DNA of 64,000 nt from Bacteroidales bacterium (GTDB taxonomy: Bacteria; Bacteroidota; Bacteroidia; Bacteroidales; UBA932): positions 1-64,000 of the forward strand of contig JAFRSW010000022.1 in assembly GCA_017427385.1 (NCBI GenBank). The letters are read 5' to 3'. The position numbers were made by a program, and so were the translations under genes. A model generated the notes under the pieces. That model was not told the origin of the DNA. It saw only the letters and a list, made by a program, of their open reading frames with translations, and searched no databases. This document shows positions 42,061 through 52,079 of this stretch, piece after piece; positions within the stretch are counted from its first letter, which is position 1; each line of letters opens with the position of its first letter.

Positions 42061-44988
42061 ATGCTCCGTAAAGCCCTGACCGTTGCCGCCATCCTGCTTC
42101 TGAGCCTCAATGCAAATGCCCAGAAAGCCATTCTGGAAGCCTTTGACCCGGTTACGGACTCTCTTACCGTGCTGGCTAAAGAGCACTTCTGCGTGCGTTC
42201 TTACCTCAAGCTCAACAAAGCCATGAAGCGCGGGCAGATGCTTGACCTGTACTTCACCAAGGAACTCGGAGATTATCCCTGGCGTTCAGGCGACCCTCAG
42301 TGGTTCCACCAGCAGCTCAAAGCCCTGTGGCCACAAGAAGTGAAGCAGTACACGCTCGGAGGGATCTGGTGCGAGAGCGTGGATCTTGCAGAACTCGCGC
42401 AGCCCGCACCCGGCAACAACGGCCAGCCCAAGGATTACCGTTTCAAGGTGAAGGCTCCAGCCCGCACGCTGTTCATAGAGGAAAGCGGTGCCCACAAGGC
42501 CGACAGAGGCCTCCGCGGGCGCAATATCGCCCTCTGGCAGAGTCACGGACGCTATTACGACAACGGAGCCGGCTGCTGGAGCTGGCAGCGCTCCCCCAAC
42601 TGGCGAACTACCGAAGACCTATATACCCAGAGCTACGTGCTTCCATTCCTCATACCCATGCTGGAGAGAGCTGGCGCGTATGTGCTCACCCCGCGCGAAA
42701 GGGATACCAACAGCACAGAGGTCGTAATCGACAACGACCGATCCTTCCGCTCCCCCGGATTCACAGTCCGAACCCATGGTTCCTACAAGGAAAAAGGCTC
42801 CTGGAAGGATGCCGGAGAGGGATTTGCAGACAAGAAAGAAGTTTATGTGAAGGAGGATAATCCCTTCACACTCGGCACAGCCCGCCAGGCATCCTGCGTG
42901 AGCGGGAAAGGCAATTCCAGCATACGATGGAATCCGGAACTGGAGGAAAACGGACGTTTCTGCGTATACATCTCCTACAAGACCCTGCCGAACAGCAGCC
43001 GTAATGCCCATTACACCGTAGAACACCGTGGAGGCCGAAGCGAATTCATCGTCAACCAGAAGATAGGGGGCGGCACCTGGATATTCCTCGGCGAATTCGA
43101 ACTCGGGCCGGACTCCTATATAATGCTGGACAACGGCACCCCCTCTGGCCGCTCACTTGAAAAAGGCAGCGTGGTGACCGCAGATGCCGTCCGCATAGGC
43201 GGTGGCATGGGCAAGATAGCCCGCGGCAAAGGCAAGGATACATCTGAATGGGAGACCTCCGGCCTTCCCTGCTATCTCGAAGGGGCGATGTATTCCGAAC
43301 AATGGGCTGGGATGCCTTACGACCGCATTCATCAGTGGAGCAACGACTACACCTGCGACTATGCCTCCCGTGGCGAGTGGGTGAAGATGCTGAAAGATGA
43401 TCTGGGCCTCCCCATTGACCTCTCGCTGGCATTCCACACCGATGCCGGCGTCACCCCCAACGATTCAATAGTGGGAACCCTGTCCATTTATACGCTGAAA
43501 GCCGACGGCAAACGCAAGTTCGCGAACGGTAACGACCGTGCGGCCTGCAGGCTCCTTACCGACTGGGTGCAGACCCAGATCGTGAATGACCTCCGGGCGG
43601 ATTACGATTCTCTCTGGACGCGCAGGCAGGTCTGGAACCGCTCATACTCAGAATCCCGCACCACCGACGTGCCTGGAATCCTGCTCGAGCTACTTTCCCA
43701 CCAGAACTTCTCGGACATGAAGTTCGGGTTGGACCCCCAGTTCCGTTTCGACGCCTGCAGGGCCATCTATAAGAGTATGCTGAAGTTCCTGAGCACCTAT
43801 TACGGCGAGAGTTACGTAGTGGCTCCCCTGCCAGTCAAGGACTTTTCCGCCACTTTCGGTGACGACGGCTACGTTGTGCTGAACTGGAAAGCGACAGAAG
43901 ATGTGAAAGAGCCCACCGCAACCCCTACGGAGTATATAGTTTATACCAGAATGGATGACGGGGCGTTCGATAAAGGTGTGCGGGTGAGTGAATGTCATCT
44001 TTCTCTCCCGATAGAAAACGGGCATCTTTATTCCTTCATGGTGGAAGCCTGCAACCGGGGAGGACGCAGTTTCCCTTCAGAAATCCTGAGCATAGGGCAG
44101 GTATCGGCCAATGCCCGGAAAGTGCTGATTGTCAACAATTTCGACCGCATCAGCGCCCCGTCGTGGTTCGATTCCGAGAAATATGCCGGCTTCGACGCCA
44201 GGCTCGACAGCGGCGTTCCCTACATGAAAGACATTTCTTATGGCGGAGAGAGCTGGGAGTACCGCAGGGACAAGAAATACATCAACAACACCGCGCCCGG
44301 ATTCGGCGCCACCGAAATCGATATGGCAGGCTTCCAGCCCGGAGGCAACACATTCGACTATCCTGCCACGCACGGAAAGGCCCTGATGGATCTGGGGTAC
44401 AGTTTCTGCTCCATGAGCCGCAGCGCCTTCGAGAAGGCCCCTGCTGAGCCTTATTTCGCCCTGGATGTGATCTGCGGCAAGCAGATAAGCACTCTGGTGG
44501 GCAATTCGCGGAGCGGAGTCCGGTTCAGGGTTTTCCCCGCCGGGTTCAGGAAGGCCCTGAAGGCATCGGCATCGGCAGGATGCAACATACTCATTTCCGG
44601 CGCTTACATTGCCACAGACGCCTGGGACGAGATCTATCCCATAGAAGATGACGGATATCAAGAAGACGCCCGCGATTTCATCCAGAACGTGCTCGGTTAC
44701 CGCTGGTCCACAACGCGTGGATCCGTGAACGGCAGGGTGACGGTGGATGGGCAGAACTACCGCTTCTGCAACGAACTGAGCGAAGACAGCTACTGCGTGG
44801 AGACTGCGGGCGGCATCAAACCGACGTCCGGAGGCAAGACCATCGCCACCTACTCCAACCGTCTGGGAGCCGGTGTCTACCACCCCTTCGAGGGTTACGG
44901 AGTGGTGGCTTGGAGTTTCCCCCTTGAGCTGCTATCGTCTAAAGAAGAACTTAATGAAATTATAGATAAGTCATTGAAATTATTTTAA
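42061..44988 (+). CDS. Amidase interrupted by a golvesin-like domain, with FnIII
   Basis: The 975-residue product has a signal peptide (about 1-20). An Amidase_3-like core is split: the first half has [20 protein letters not shown] (metal His near 161) and [11 protein letters not shown] (Glu), and the second half continues with [12 protein letters not shown] (His near 460) and [14 protein letters not shown] (Glu near 541). Between them lies a golvesin-type beta domain (about 250-390, with [16 protein letters not shown] and DAVRIGGG). An FnIII domain (about 595-675) and a C-terminal alpha/beta part follow. Databases often call such proteins xanthan lyase, which is unsupported. A cell-wall hydrolase role is more likely. 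Confidence 0.8.
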   Translation: MLRKALTVAAILLLSLNANAQKAILEAFDPVTDSLTVLAKEHFCVRSYLKLNKAMKRGQMLDLYFTKELGDYPWRSGDPQWFHQQLKALWPQEVKQYTLGGIWCESVDLAELAQPAPGNNGQPKDYRFKVKAPARTLFIEESGAHKADRGLRGRNIALWQSHGRYYDNGAGCWSWQRSPNWRTTEDLYTQSYVLPFLIPMLERAGAYVLTPRERDTNSTEVVIDNDRSFRSPGFTVRTHGSYKEKGSWKDAGEGFADKKEVYVKEDNPFTLGTARQASCVSGKGNSSIRWNPELEENGRFCVYISYKTLPNSSRNAHYTVEHRGGRSEFIVNQKIGGGTWIFLGEFELGPDSYIMLDNGTPSGRSLEKGSVVTADAVRIGGGMGKIARGKGKDTSEWETSGLPCYLEGAMYSEQWAGMPYDRIHQWSNDYTCDYASRGEWVKMLKDDLGLPIDLSLAFHTDAGVTPNDSIVGTLSIYTLKADGKRKFANGNDRAACRLLTDWVQTQIVNDLRADYDSLWTRRQVWNRSYSESRTTDVPGILLELLSHQNFSDMKFGLDPQFRFDACRAIYKSMLKFLSTYYGESYVVAPLPVKDFSATFGDDGYVVLNWKATEDVKEPTATPTEYIVYTRMDDGAFDKGVRVSECHLSLPIENGHLYSFMVEACNRGGRSFPSEILSIGQVSANARKVLIVNNFDRISAPSWFDSEKYAGFDARLDSGVPYMKDISYGGESWEYRRDKKYINNTAPGFGATEIDMAGFQPGGNTFDYPATHGKALMDLGYSFCSMSRSAFEKAPAEPYFALDVICGKQISTLVGNSRSGVRFRVFPAGFRKALKASASAGCNILISGAYIATDAWDEIYPIEDDGYQEDARDFIQNVLGYRWSTTRGSVNGRVTVDGQNYRFCNELSEDSYCVETAGGIKPTSGGKTIATYSNRLGAGVYHPFEGYGVVAWSFPLELLSSKEELNEIIDKSLKLF

Positions 44989-44995
44989 TAACACT

Positions 44996-46402
44996 ATGGA
45001 ACAAACAAAATTCAGAATTGAATCCGACCTTCTTGGCGAACTTGAAGTGCCTGCAGAAGCCTACTATGGCGTGCAGACCCAGAGGGCCATCAACAACTAC
45101 AAGATTTCCACTACCCACATGAGCGATTACCCCGAGTACATAATCGCCATGGCATACGTGAAATGGGCGGCCGCCTCGGCAAACGCCGAGCTCGGCGCGC
45201 TGGATCCCAAGATTGCCGATGCAATCTGCAAGGCATGCAAGGAGATAGTGGACGGCAAGCTCCACGACCAGTTCCCTGTAGACATGATGCAGGGCGGTGC
45301 AGGAACCTCGGTTAACATGAACGCCAACGAGGTGATAGCAAACCGCGCTCTCGAGATCATGGGGCACAAGAAGGGCGAATACCAGTTCTGCTCCCCCAAC
45401 GACCATGTGAACTGCGCACAGAGCACAAACGATGCCTATCCGACAGCATTCCGCTATACCTTCTTCCGAATGAACCGTCATCTGGAGAAAGCCCTGCAGG
45501 ATCTGATCGACTCCTTCCGCGCCAAGGGCGAGGAGTTCAAGGACATACTCAAGATGGGCCGTACCCAGCTTCAGGATGCTGTGCCAATGACTTCCGGACA
45601 GGAGTTCAACGCCTTTGCGAACAATCTTGAAGAAGAGATTGCGAACCTTGAGCGTAATGCAGTGCTGCTCAAGGAGATAAATATGGGCGGAACTGCCATC
45701 GGCACCGGTCTTAACGCCGTTCCCGGCTTTGCCGAACTGTGCACGAAACGCATGAGCGAATTCTCCGGCGACAGCTTCGAGAAGGCCCCCGACCTCGTGG
45801 AAGCAACCCCCGATACCGGAGCATATGTGAGCTATTCCGCAGCCCTCAAGCGCCTTGCCATCAAGCTCAGCAAGATCTGCAACGATCTTCGCCTCATGGC
45901 TTCCGGCCCCCGCTGCGGCCTGCACGAGATCAATCTGCCCCCTATGGCACCCGGTTCATCCATCATGCCCGGAAAGGTCAACCCCGTCATCCCTGAAGTC
46001 ACTAACCAGGTGTGTTTCAAGGTAATAGGTAACGACACCTGCGTCGCATTCGCTGCCGAAGCCGGCCAGCTCCAGCTCAACGTTATGGAGCCTGTGATCG
46101 CACAGTCCATCCTGGAAAGCCAGACCTGGCTCGTAAATGTGATGAACACCCTGCGCACAAAGTGCATAGACGGAATCACCGTGAATGCAGAGCACTGCTA
46201 CGAAATGGTGAAGAATTCCATCGGCATCGTAACCGCCCTCAATCCTTATATAGGCTATAAGAACAGCACCAAGGTGGCCAAGGAAGCCCTTGAGACCGGC
46301 GGCAGTGTGTACGATATAGTGCTGGAGAAGGGACTGATGACAAAAGAAGCACTCGACAAGGCTCTCGACCCTGTCGCGATGCTGCATGCGCACAAACTAT
46401 AG
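44996..46402 (+). CDS. aspA: Aspartate ammonia-lyase
   Basis: The 468-residue cytosolic enzyme of the aspartase/fumarase family shows [35 protein letters not shown] and the loop [11 protein letters not shown] near 322 with the catalytic Ser. The overall sequence fits aspartase rather than class II fumarase; the two are close. It converts aspartate to fumarate and ammonia, feeding fumarate respiration in gut anaerobes. It begins 7 nt after the golvesin/amidase gene. Its stop interlocks with the convergent guanylyltransferase in the palindrome CTATAG. Confidence 0.9.
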   Translation: MEQTKFRIESDLLGELEVPAEAYYGVQTQRAINNYKISTTHMSDYPEYIIAMAYVKWAAASANAELGALDPKIADAICKACKEIVDGKLHDQFPVDMMQGGAGTSVNMNANEVIANRALEIMGHKKGEYQFCSPNDHVNCAQSTNDAYPTAFRYTFFRMNRHLEKALQDLIDSFRAKGEEFKDILKMGRTQLQDAVPMTSGQEFNAFANNLEEEIANLERNAVLLKEINMGGTAIGTGLNAVPGFAELCTKRMSEFSGDSFEKAPDLVEATPDTGAYVSYSAALKRLAIKLSKICNDLRLMASGPRCGLHEINLPPMAPGSSIMPGKVNPVIPEVTNQVCFKVIGNDTCVAFAAEAGQLQLNVMEPVIAQSILESQTWLVNVMNTLRTKCIDGITVNAEHCYEMVKNSIGIVTALNPYIGYKNSTKVAKEALETGGSVYDIVLEKGLMTKEALDKALDPVAMLHAHKL

Positions 46403-47332
46403 CTTCTTTTTGGAGCGCTGATACTTATCCTGGGCGTCTTTGATCTCCTGCGGGATCGGGCGCCCGGTAACTTTTTCTATGGCAGCGAAACTGCCCAGGT
46501 CGTCCCATGGCCAGTCGGCCGGAATGCACCAGACATGAGGAGATTTTTCCATCACCGCGTAGTCGATGGAAATCTTCTCGCAAGTGGGGAAAAGACGGGC
46601 GAGTTCAGCCTCTTCGGAAGGAGTATAGAAGGAGGGTTGGAGGGCGTCCATCACAGCCGAAATCCGGGGTGCGAACTTGCGGAGCTCAGCCTCCACCGTC
46701 ATGGTGTTCCAAACGAAGATTCCGGCATTCCAGAAGTAATTTCCGGCCTCGAGATAGCGTTTTGCGGTCTCATGGTCAGGTTTTTCCCGGAAAGACGCAA
46801 CTTTAATTATATCTGGCTGGTTATCAATGGTTTGCATTTCGTCAAGTGACGAAATTTCAATGTATCCATAACCAGTATGGGGTTCTGTGGGCTTAATCCC
46901 AACACATACGATAGAGGGCTTGCCGGAGGCAGTAAATTTGAGGGCCTTTCTTATCGTAACTGCAAATAAATCAATGGATGAAACAAAAGCGTCAGAAGGG
47001 CTAACAACTATGTTACATTGACCAAAACGGGCTTTTATCTTCCAAATTGCGTAAGAAATGCACGGAGCGGTGTTCCGAGGGGCCGGTTCGGCAAGGATCT
47101 GGTCGTCCGGAATGGAGGGTAATTGCTCCTTAATCCAATGCACATAATCCTTCGAAGTCACCACCCAGAAACGGGCCTCAGGATCCACCGCCCGGAAGCG
47201 CTCATATGTCATCTGGATAAGGGTCTTCCCGCACCCCAGAAGGTCGAGGAACTGCTTGGGTTTTTCTGCCGTGCTGAGCGGGTAGAGTCTGGTACCCTGC
47301 CCCCCCGCCATTATTACAATATGATTGGTCAT
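46397..47332 (-). CDS. manC: Mannose-1-phosphate guanylyltransferase
   Basis: The 311-residue product has the nucleotidyltransferase pyrophosphorylase motif [14 protein letters not shown] with the sugar-nucleotide loop [10 protein letters not shown], and [26 protein letters not shown]. It lacks the C-terminal phosphomannose isomerase domain of bifunctional ManC, being a short, monofunctional form. It makes GDP-mannose for surface glycans and GDP-fucose. It is a single gene on the minus strand. Confidence 0.85.
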   Translation of the reverse strand: MTNHIVIMAGGQGTRLYPLSTAEKPKQFLDLLGCGKTLIQMTYERFRAVDPEARFWVVTSKDYVHWIKEQLPSIPDDQILAEPAPRNTAPCISYAIWKIKARFGQCNIVVSPSDAFVSSIDLFAVTIRKALKFTASGKPSIVCVGIKPTEPHTGYGYIEISSLDEMQTIDNQPDIIKVASFREKPDHETAKRYLEAGNYFWNAGIFVWNTMTVEAELRKFAPRISAVMDALQPSFYTPSEEAELARLFPTCEKISIDYAVMEKSPHVWCIPADWPWDDLGSFAAIEKVTGRPIPQEIKDAQDKYQRSKKKL

Positions 47333-47350
47333 AGTCGGTTCTTTGTCTTA

Positions 47351-47358
47351 CAAATATA
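47351..47358 (-). promoter_or_regulatory. -7 box (TATATTTG) of the guanylyltransferase gene
   Basis: A consensus match, 18 nt upstream of the start at 47332. Confidence 0.5.
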
Positions 47359-47405
47359 CGCAGTTTTTCGCCAACATGTGGCTTTTAAAAAAAAGTTGAA
47401 AAATA

Positions 47406-47437
47406 TTTGGATTATTAAAGCTAAAGTCCTATCTTTG
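47406..47437 (+). promoter_or_regulatory. Promoter of the two tRNA-Lys genes
   Basis: TTTG at 47406-47409 and TATCTTTG at 47430-47437, with a 20-bp spacer, 15 bp upstream of the first tRNA. Confidence 0.8.
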
Positions 47438-47452
47438 CATCCCCAAATCGGA

Positions 47453-47525
47453 GACTCGTTAGCTCAGTTGGTAGAGCACAACACTTTTAATGTTGGGGTC
47501 TCGGGTTCGAGCCCCGAACGGGTCA
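47453..47525 (+). tRNA. tRNA-Lys (TTT)
   Basis: The 73-nt tRNA has acceptor GACTCGT with ACGGGTC, anticodon stem CAACA/TGTTG and loop CTTTTAA (anticodon TTT), and T-loop GTTCGAGCC. Discriminator is A. CCA is not fully encoded. Confidence 0.95.
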
Positions 47526-47545
47526 CAGAACTTTGAGATTTTAAT

Positions 47546-47618
47546 GCACCCTTAGCTCAGCTGGTAGAGCAATTGACTCTTAATCAATGGGTCCAGGGTT
47601 CGAGCCCCTGAGGGTGTA
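47546..47618 (+). tRNA. tRNA-Lys (CTT)
   Basis: The 73-nt tRNA has acceptor GCACCCT with AGGGTGT (G-U first pair), anticodon stem ATTGA/TCAAT with loop CTCTTAA (anticodon CTT). It starts 20 nt after tRNA-Lys(TTT) and shares its promoter and terminator. Confidence 0.95.
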
Positions 47619-47620
47619 CG

Positions 47621-47655
47621 AGAAAAAAGGCAGTCGAAATGACTGCCTTTTTTCT
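47621..47655 (+). terminator. Terminator of the tRNA-Lys pair, probably bidirectional
   Basis: A 15-bp perfect stem (47621-47635 with 47641-47655) of an A-run, GGCAGTC, a 5-base loop, GACTGCC and a T-run. It may also end nadE transcription from the minus strand, since the nadE stop is at 47654. Confidence 0.9.
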
Positions 47656-49579
47656 ATTTTATCCATATATCTGCACAGGCATCACTGGGCATCCGCCAGT
47701 CCCCTCTGGGCGAGAGTGAGACGCTACCCACCTTGGGGCCATCCGGCATGCAGCTGCGCTTAAATTGCTGGCTGAAGAAACGCTTGCAGAAGGTCTTGAG
47801 CCATTTCTCCACAGTAGCAGCGTCGTAGCGGCCTTTAAAGGCCTTCAGGGCAAGGAACTTCACCTTTTCCGGGGTAAAGCCCCAGCGCATTATGTTATAA
47901 AGGAAGAAGTCGTGAAGCTCGTAAGGGCCGACTACATCCTCTGTAACCTGCAGGATAGTGCCATCGGCAGCGGCAGGAAGAAGCTCCGGGGAGATTGGCG
48001 TGTCTATGATGTCCGAGAGCACGTCCTGAGCCCCGTCGAAGTGCTCAGCAGCCGCAAAGGCAACCAGGGCGCGCACCAGGGTCTTGGGAACGGATGCATT
48101 CACACCGTACATTGCCATATGGTCTCCGTTGTAGGTGCACCAGCCGAGGGCCAGCTCGGAAAGATCCCCTGTGCCTACCACTATTCCACCTTCCTGCCCG
48201 GCCACGTCCATCAGTATCTGAGTGCGCTCGCGCGCCTGGGCGTTCTCATATGTAGCATCGTGATTATCAAGCGAATGGCCGATGTCATCTAAATGCTTTG
48301 TTACGGACGGAACGATGGATATTTCGCGCGATGTGACACCCAGTTTCTCCATCAGTTCACCTGCATTTCCCCTGGTGCGGGAGGTTGTTCCGAACCCCGG
48401 CATGGTGATTCCAATGATACCTTTGCGGTCGAGACCCAGCTTATCGAAAGCCAGCGCGCTCACCAGCAGGGCAAGGGTGGAATCCAGTCCACCGGAAATG
48501 CCCACGACAGCCTTCTTGCATCTTATATGCTCCAGGCGTGTGCATAGACCGAGCACCTGGATGGATAGAATCTCTTTGCAACGTTCTTTCAGTTCGGGGC
48601 CGGAAGGCACGAAAGGATGGGCATCAATCTTCTTGAGCAACTTGCTGCCAAAATCGGTCGGGAAAGCATCCCCGCCGTTCACAATGCCGTAACAATCGGC
48701 CCTGCGGGACAATGCATCACGGAAATTGGGGGTTTTGGCACGCACCGTATCCATGCGCTCCACATCGATATCCGCATAGATGACTGAGGATGTGCAAAGG
48801 AAGCGCTCGTTCTCGGCCAGCAGGACGCCGTTTTCGTATATTAGGGACGATCCGCCCCAGACAAGGTCGGTGGTAGACTCGCCATAACCGCAGCTGCTAT
48901 AGACATAGCCGGCCATCAGGCGGGCGGAAGTGGATGATACCAGCTGCTTGCGGTAGTCGTTTTTGAGCAGGGCTTCGTTGGATGCGGACAGGTTGATGAT
49001 CAGGTTCGCACCGGCCAGGGCCGCATAGGTGCAAGGAGGTACCGGAACCCAGAGATCCTGGCATATTTCCACCCCGACTATCGCTTTGCCAACGGAGAAT
49101 AACTGTTTGGTAGACAGCCTTGTAGTTTGACCGGCATAAACTATTTCTTTATCTATGCTCGCACCGGTTTCGAACCAGCGGGCCTCATAGAATTCAGCAT
49201 GGTTGGGCAGGTATATCTTGGGGACGATGCCCAGGATCTTCCCACCCTTGATGAGGATGGCGCAGTTGTAAAGTCGCCCCGCGTGACGTACGGGCGCCCC
49301 CAAAGCAATCAGCAGCCCGGAAGGAAGTCCGGCACCGGCGATATCCTCCACGGCCTTCTCGGCCGCTTCGAGGAGCCGCCTCTGGCTGAACAGGTCGGCG
49401 CAGGTATAACCCGTGACGCAGAGTTCGGGGAAAACCACGACGGAGGCTTCATTTTTCGCAGTCTCTTCGGCAATGCGGATAATCTCAGCCTTATTGCGCT
49501 CAGTATCGGCCAGATAAACCCTCGGGGAGGCAGCCGCTACGCGGATATAACCATAATCTTTTTGGCTCATGGCGGTCAT
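47654..49579 (-). CDS. nadE: Glutamine-dependent NAD+ synthetase
   Basis: The 641-residue bifunctional enzyme has an N-terminal nitrilase-type glutaminase with Glu in VVFPELCVTGY (52), Lys in VPKIYLPN and Cys in VGVEICQDLW. The C-terminal synthetase has the PP-loop VGISGGLDSTLALL, then GDLSELALGWCTYNGDHM. All catalytic residues are present. It makes NAD+ from deamido-NAD+ using glutamine. A start at 49570 (MSQKDYG) is also possible and equally good. Divergent from the thioesterase gene. Confidence 0.95.
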   Translation of the reverse strand: MTAMSQKDYGYIRVAAASPRVYLADTERNKAEIIRIAEETAKNEASVVVFPELCVTGYTCADLFSQRRLLEAAEKAVEDIAGAGLPSGLLIALGAPVRHAGRLYNCAILIKGGKILGIVPKIYLPNHAEFYEARWFETGASIDKEIVYAGQTTRLSTKQLFSVGKAIVGVEICQDLWVPVPPCTYAALAGANLIINLSASNEALLKNDYRKQLVSSTSARLMAGYVYSSCGYGESTTDLVWGGSSLIYENGVLLAENERFLCTSSVIYADIDVERMDTVRAKTPNFRDALSRRADCYGIVNGGDAFPTDFGSKLLKKIDAHPFVPSGPELKERCKEILSIQVLGLCTRLEHIRCKKAVVGISGGLDSTLALLVSALAFDKLGLDRKGIIGITMPGFGTTSRTRGNAGELMEKLGVTSREISIVPSVTKHLDDIGHSLDNHDATYENAQARERTQILMDVAGQEGGIVVGTGDLSELALGWCTYNGDHMAMYGVNASVPKTLVRALVAFAAAEHFDGAQDVLSDIIDTPISPELLPAAADGTILQVTEDVVGPYELHDFFLYNIMRWGFTPEKVKFLALKAFKGRYDAATVEKWLKTFCKRFFSQQFKRSCMPDGPKVGSVSLSPRGDWRMPSDACADIWIK

Positions 49580-49598
49580 GTTCTTTTCTTAAAACTTA

Positions 49599-49606
49599 CA
49601 AATTTA
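49599..49606 (-). promoter_or_regulatory. -7 box (TAAATTTG) of nadE
   Basis: A consensus match 19 nt upstream of the nadE ATG. It sits 2 bp from the divergent -7 box at 49609, so the two promoters are back to back. Confidence 0.5.
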
Positions 49607-49608
49607 AT

Positions 49609-49616
49609 TATTTTTG
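49609..49616 (+). promoter_or_regulatory. -7 box (TATTTTTG) of the acyl-ACP thioesterase
   Basis: A consensus match with a leader of about 20 nt to the ATG at 49641. Confidence 0.5.
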
Positions 49617-49640
49617 CATTGTATACGAAAAACCTGCACA

Positions 49641-50372
49641 ATGAACAAAGATAAAAAAGTTGTATGGTCAGTAGAGATCCACAGCTTCGAGACAGACCAG
49701 AATTCCAATATCAAGACCGTGAGCCTGCAGAACCTGCTCCAGGAGATGGCCTACAGAGGCTCAGACTTCTGCGGATGCGGGCAGGATGTCATGAACTCGA
49801 AAAGGATATTCTGGGCACTTAACCGTATTCATTTCAGCATCTTACGCTGCCCGAAATGGGGAGATAAAGTGACGCTGCAAACCTGGTCCCGCGGGCAGAT
49901 GGGGCCCCTCTGGCACAGAAACTTCCGTATATTTGGCGCCGACGGTGCCACCATGCTCCTAGGCACTTCTGCCTGGACCATAGTCAACTACGACGACCGC
50001 ACCATGTTCAAGGGTGATCCCGGCTTCGACCCGGCCTTCCATCTAGAGGAAGACACTCTCCCCTTCTGCACCAAGATACTGATTCCCAAGGACTTGGAAC
50101 AAGTCCCCGCCGGCAGCCACACGGTGGTTTGGTCTGATATCGACACCAACGGACACGCCAACAACTGCGCCTATACCCAGTGGGCGCTGGACGCGATGCC
50201 CGTGGATTACGTCCGCGAGCATGTGGTCAAGGATGTCCAGGTGAACTATAACTACGAAATCCACCTCGGAGAAAAGGTGGATTTCTATATCGTAAGGTCG
50301 GATAACGTCTGGTTCGTCACCGGAAAGGTGGGCGACAGGACCTGCTTCAGCGAAAGGCTGGAATTCGATTAA
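49641..50372 (+). CDS. Acyl-ACP thioesterase
   Basis: The ATG at 49641 is preferred; an in-frame TTG at 49614 lies inside the promoter. The 243-residue product is a double hot-dog protein of the FatA/FatB-like bacterial family: SLQNLLQEMAYRGSDF, FWALNRIHFSILRCP, then VWSDIDTNGHANNCAYTQWALDAMP with the catalytic Asp/Asn/His pattern. It releases fatty acids from ACP, setting chain length. The stop overlaps the glpC stop in the palindrome TTAA. Confidence 0.85.
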   Translation: MNKDKKVVWSVEIHSFETDQNSNIKTVSLQNLLQEMAYRGSDFCGCGQDVMNSKRIFWALNRIHFSILRCPKWGDKVTLQTWSRGQMGPLWHRNFRIFGADGATMLLGTSAWTIVNYDDRTMFKGDPGFDPAFHLEEDTLPFCTKILIPKDLEQVPAGSHTVVWSDIDTNGHANNCAYTQWALDAMPVDYVREHVVKDVQVNYNYEIHLGEKVDFYIVRSDNVWFVTGKVGDRTCFSERLEFD

Positions 50373-51568
50373 AGCTCGATTGCTTCTGCAAGGATTTCAA
50401 TAGGATTGAGCACGGGAATTCCTGTGCTCATTTCTATTTGCCACTTGCAGGTCTCGCAGTCGGTCGCGACGTATTCGGGGTTGTTGGTGCGGATGTCTTC
50501 GAACAGTTTGGAACCGATCTTCTGGGAGAAGCCGTAGTTCTCTTTCTTGAAGCCGAAAGTGCCGGAAATGCCGCAGCAGTTCTGGTCCAGAACCGTCAGG
50601 GTCAAGCCCGGAATCATGCGCAGCAACTCTATCGAATAAAGCTGCCAGCCCATCTTCTGCATATGGCAGGCCGTATGGTATACCACCTTCATCCTGAAGT
50701 CTTTACGGAATTTCAGCTTAACCTCTCCTGAAGATATCTTTTCATACAGCCACTTGGTTGCCAGCATTATATTGTCCCTAACATCGGAGTTCTGCAGGCC
50801 AAGCACGTCCGGGTACTCGTCCCTCATGGTGAAGGTGCAGGTAGAAGACGTGGTTAACACAGGCTCCCCTGCATCTGCGGCCTTGCGGATGGATGCCAGA
50901 TTCACTGCCCCCTGTTTCTTCGCCCTGGCGGCAAAGCCGTTGCTCATAAGGGCCACACCGCAGCATTTTTCCTTTTCAAGCAGATGCACCCCATAGCCGG
51001 CAGAGTTCAGTATCTTTACCAGATCTTGCCCCTGCTTGGGATAGTTGTAGTTGACGTAGCAACCGTGGAAATAGCTGACGAACTTATCGAATGCAGACTG
51101 GTCCTGCTTGCGGAACCAGTTCACGAACTTCTGCTTCGAATACTTGGGGAAAGTGCGGTGCTTGTCGACACCCAACATGCCATCCATCACGGACTTGACC
51201 GGCTTCAGCTGCAGTACCTCGTTCACTACCGGGGCGAACGGGCTGGCCAGCGAGCCTACCAGGTCGGTGTTCGCCAGGGTCCAGTCCCTAAGGCCGGTGA
51301 GGCCCTTCCTGCGGGCTTGGGAGCCATATTTGATGCGGGCAAGCTGAATCATGTCGCCGATGCGCACGTCGGACGGACAGGCCACCTCGCAGCGCTTGCA
51401 GTTAAGGCAGTACTTCAGTGCATAATCGAAGAATGCAGGATCTTTCAAGCGGTATCTTTCCCCGTCGGGGCCGGCCTTCTTGGGCCCGGGATAATCCGGG
51501 TTGACCTCCATCATCGGGCATACGAGCGTGCAGAGATTGCACTTGAGGCATTGTTCAAGATTAGTCAT
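50369..51568 (-). CDS. glpC: Anaerobic glycerol-3-phosphate dehydrogenase, iron-sulfur subunit GlpC
   Basis: The ATG at 51568 begins MTNLEQCLKCNLCTLVCP, the correct GlpC N-terminus; upstream codons lie inside glpB. The 399-residue product has two ferredoxin-type clusters (CLKCNLCTLVCP and CLNCKRCEVACP) and two CCG-type domains (EKCCGVALMS and DQNCCGISGTFG, with HTACHMQKMG). It carries electrons from GlpA to the quinone pool. It overlaps the glpB end by 8 nt. Confidence 0.9.
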   Translation of the reverse strand: MTNLEQCLKCNLCTLVCPMMEVNPDYPGPKKAGPDGERYRLKDPAFFDYALKYCLNCKRCEVACPSDVRIGDMIQLARIKYGSQARRKGLTGLRDWTLANTDLVGSLASPFAPVVNEVLQLKPVKSVMDGMLGVDKHRTFPKYSKQKFVNWFRKQDQSAFDKFVSYFHGCYVNYNYPKQGQDLVKILNSAGYGVHLLEKEKCCGVALMSNGFAARAKKQGAVNLASIRKAADAGEPVLTTSSTCTFTMRDEYPDVLGLQNSDVRDNIMLATKWLYEKISSGEVKLKFRKDFRMKVVYHTACHMQKMGWQLYSIELLRMIPGLTLTVLDQNCCGISGTFGFKKENYGFSQKIGSKLFEDIRTNNPEYVATDCETCKWQIEMSTGIPVLNPIEILAEAIEL

Positions 51569-52079
51569 TGCGAATATCTCCCACAGCTGTAAGGTTAACA
51601 ATTGCACGGCCTTCCACCAGCACATGGCCTTCGGCATCGGTCTTCACGCCGAACTTCATGAAAGGCTGGGGGGCGTCGAAATCGGGATCATACCACTTCG
51701 TGCGGTCGGGATCATAATCCACATCGGCTCCGAAAACGGGTTCCCAGACATGGTCTTTATCGGAGAGGAGCCCGCGGGAGAAGAACTTGCCGGTGGCGAG
51801 GATGTACTCATCCGCCACCAGAGGCTCATCCTGATTGCGGGTGCGGACCTCCACCACCTTGCCATCCTCTATCTTTCCGCAAACGGCACGGTCTCCGCGC
51901 AGCACTACGGCTCCCTGCTTTTGCAGGGCGGCAAGACGGGCGTAGGGGCTGTCGTACTTCACGGCAGAGAGCGACAGGCCTTCACTCACTATGCAGACCT
52001 TTCTGCCGGCTTCCACAAGCTTCTCGGCGGCGGAGCATCCTGCCCATCCGCCTCCTATGATAACTACGTCAAATCTCAT
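51561..52079 (-). CDS. glpB: Short GlpB-like FAD subunit of glycerol-3-phosphate dehydrogenase
   Basis: The product has only 172 residues, against about 420 in E. coli GlpB. The N-terminal Rossmann part (VVIIGGGWAGCSAAEKL) is present, then the sequence passes to a C-terminal-like piece (YILATGKFFSRGLLSDKDH, VWEPVFGADVDYD, DAPQPFMKFGVKTD, NLTAVGDIRND). A middle of some 200 residues and the C-terminal Gly-rich FAD motif are missing. The ends overlap glpA (11 nt) and glpC (8 nt), so this is a tightly kept gene and not an obvious pseudogene. It may act as a small structural or partial FAD subunit. Confidence 0.8.
   Translation of the reverse strand: MRFDVVIIGGGWAGCSAAEKLVEAGRKVCIVSEGLSLSAVKYDSPYARLAALQKQGAVVLRGDRAVCGKIEDGKVVEVRTRNQDEPLVADEYILATGKFFSRGLLSDKDHVWEPVFGADVDYDPDRTKWYDPDFDAPQPFMKFGVKTDAEGHVLVEGRAIVNLTAVGDIRND

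Noticed and set aside
50408..50430. Hairpin near the thioesterase/glpC junction
   Set aside because: The stem GAGCAC/GTGCTC is within glpC codons and has no T-run, so a terminator call is not supported.
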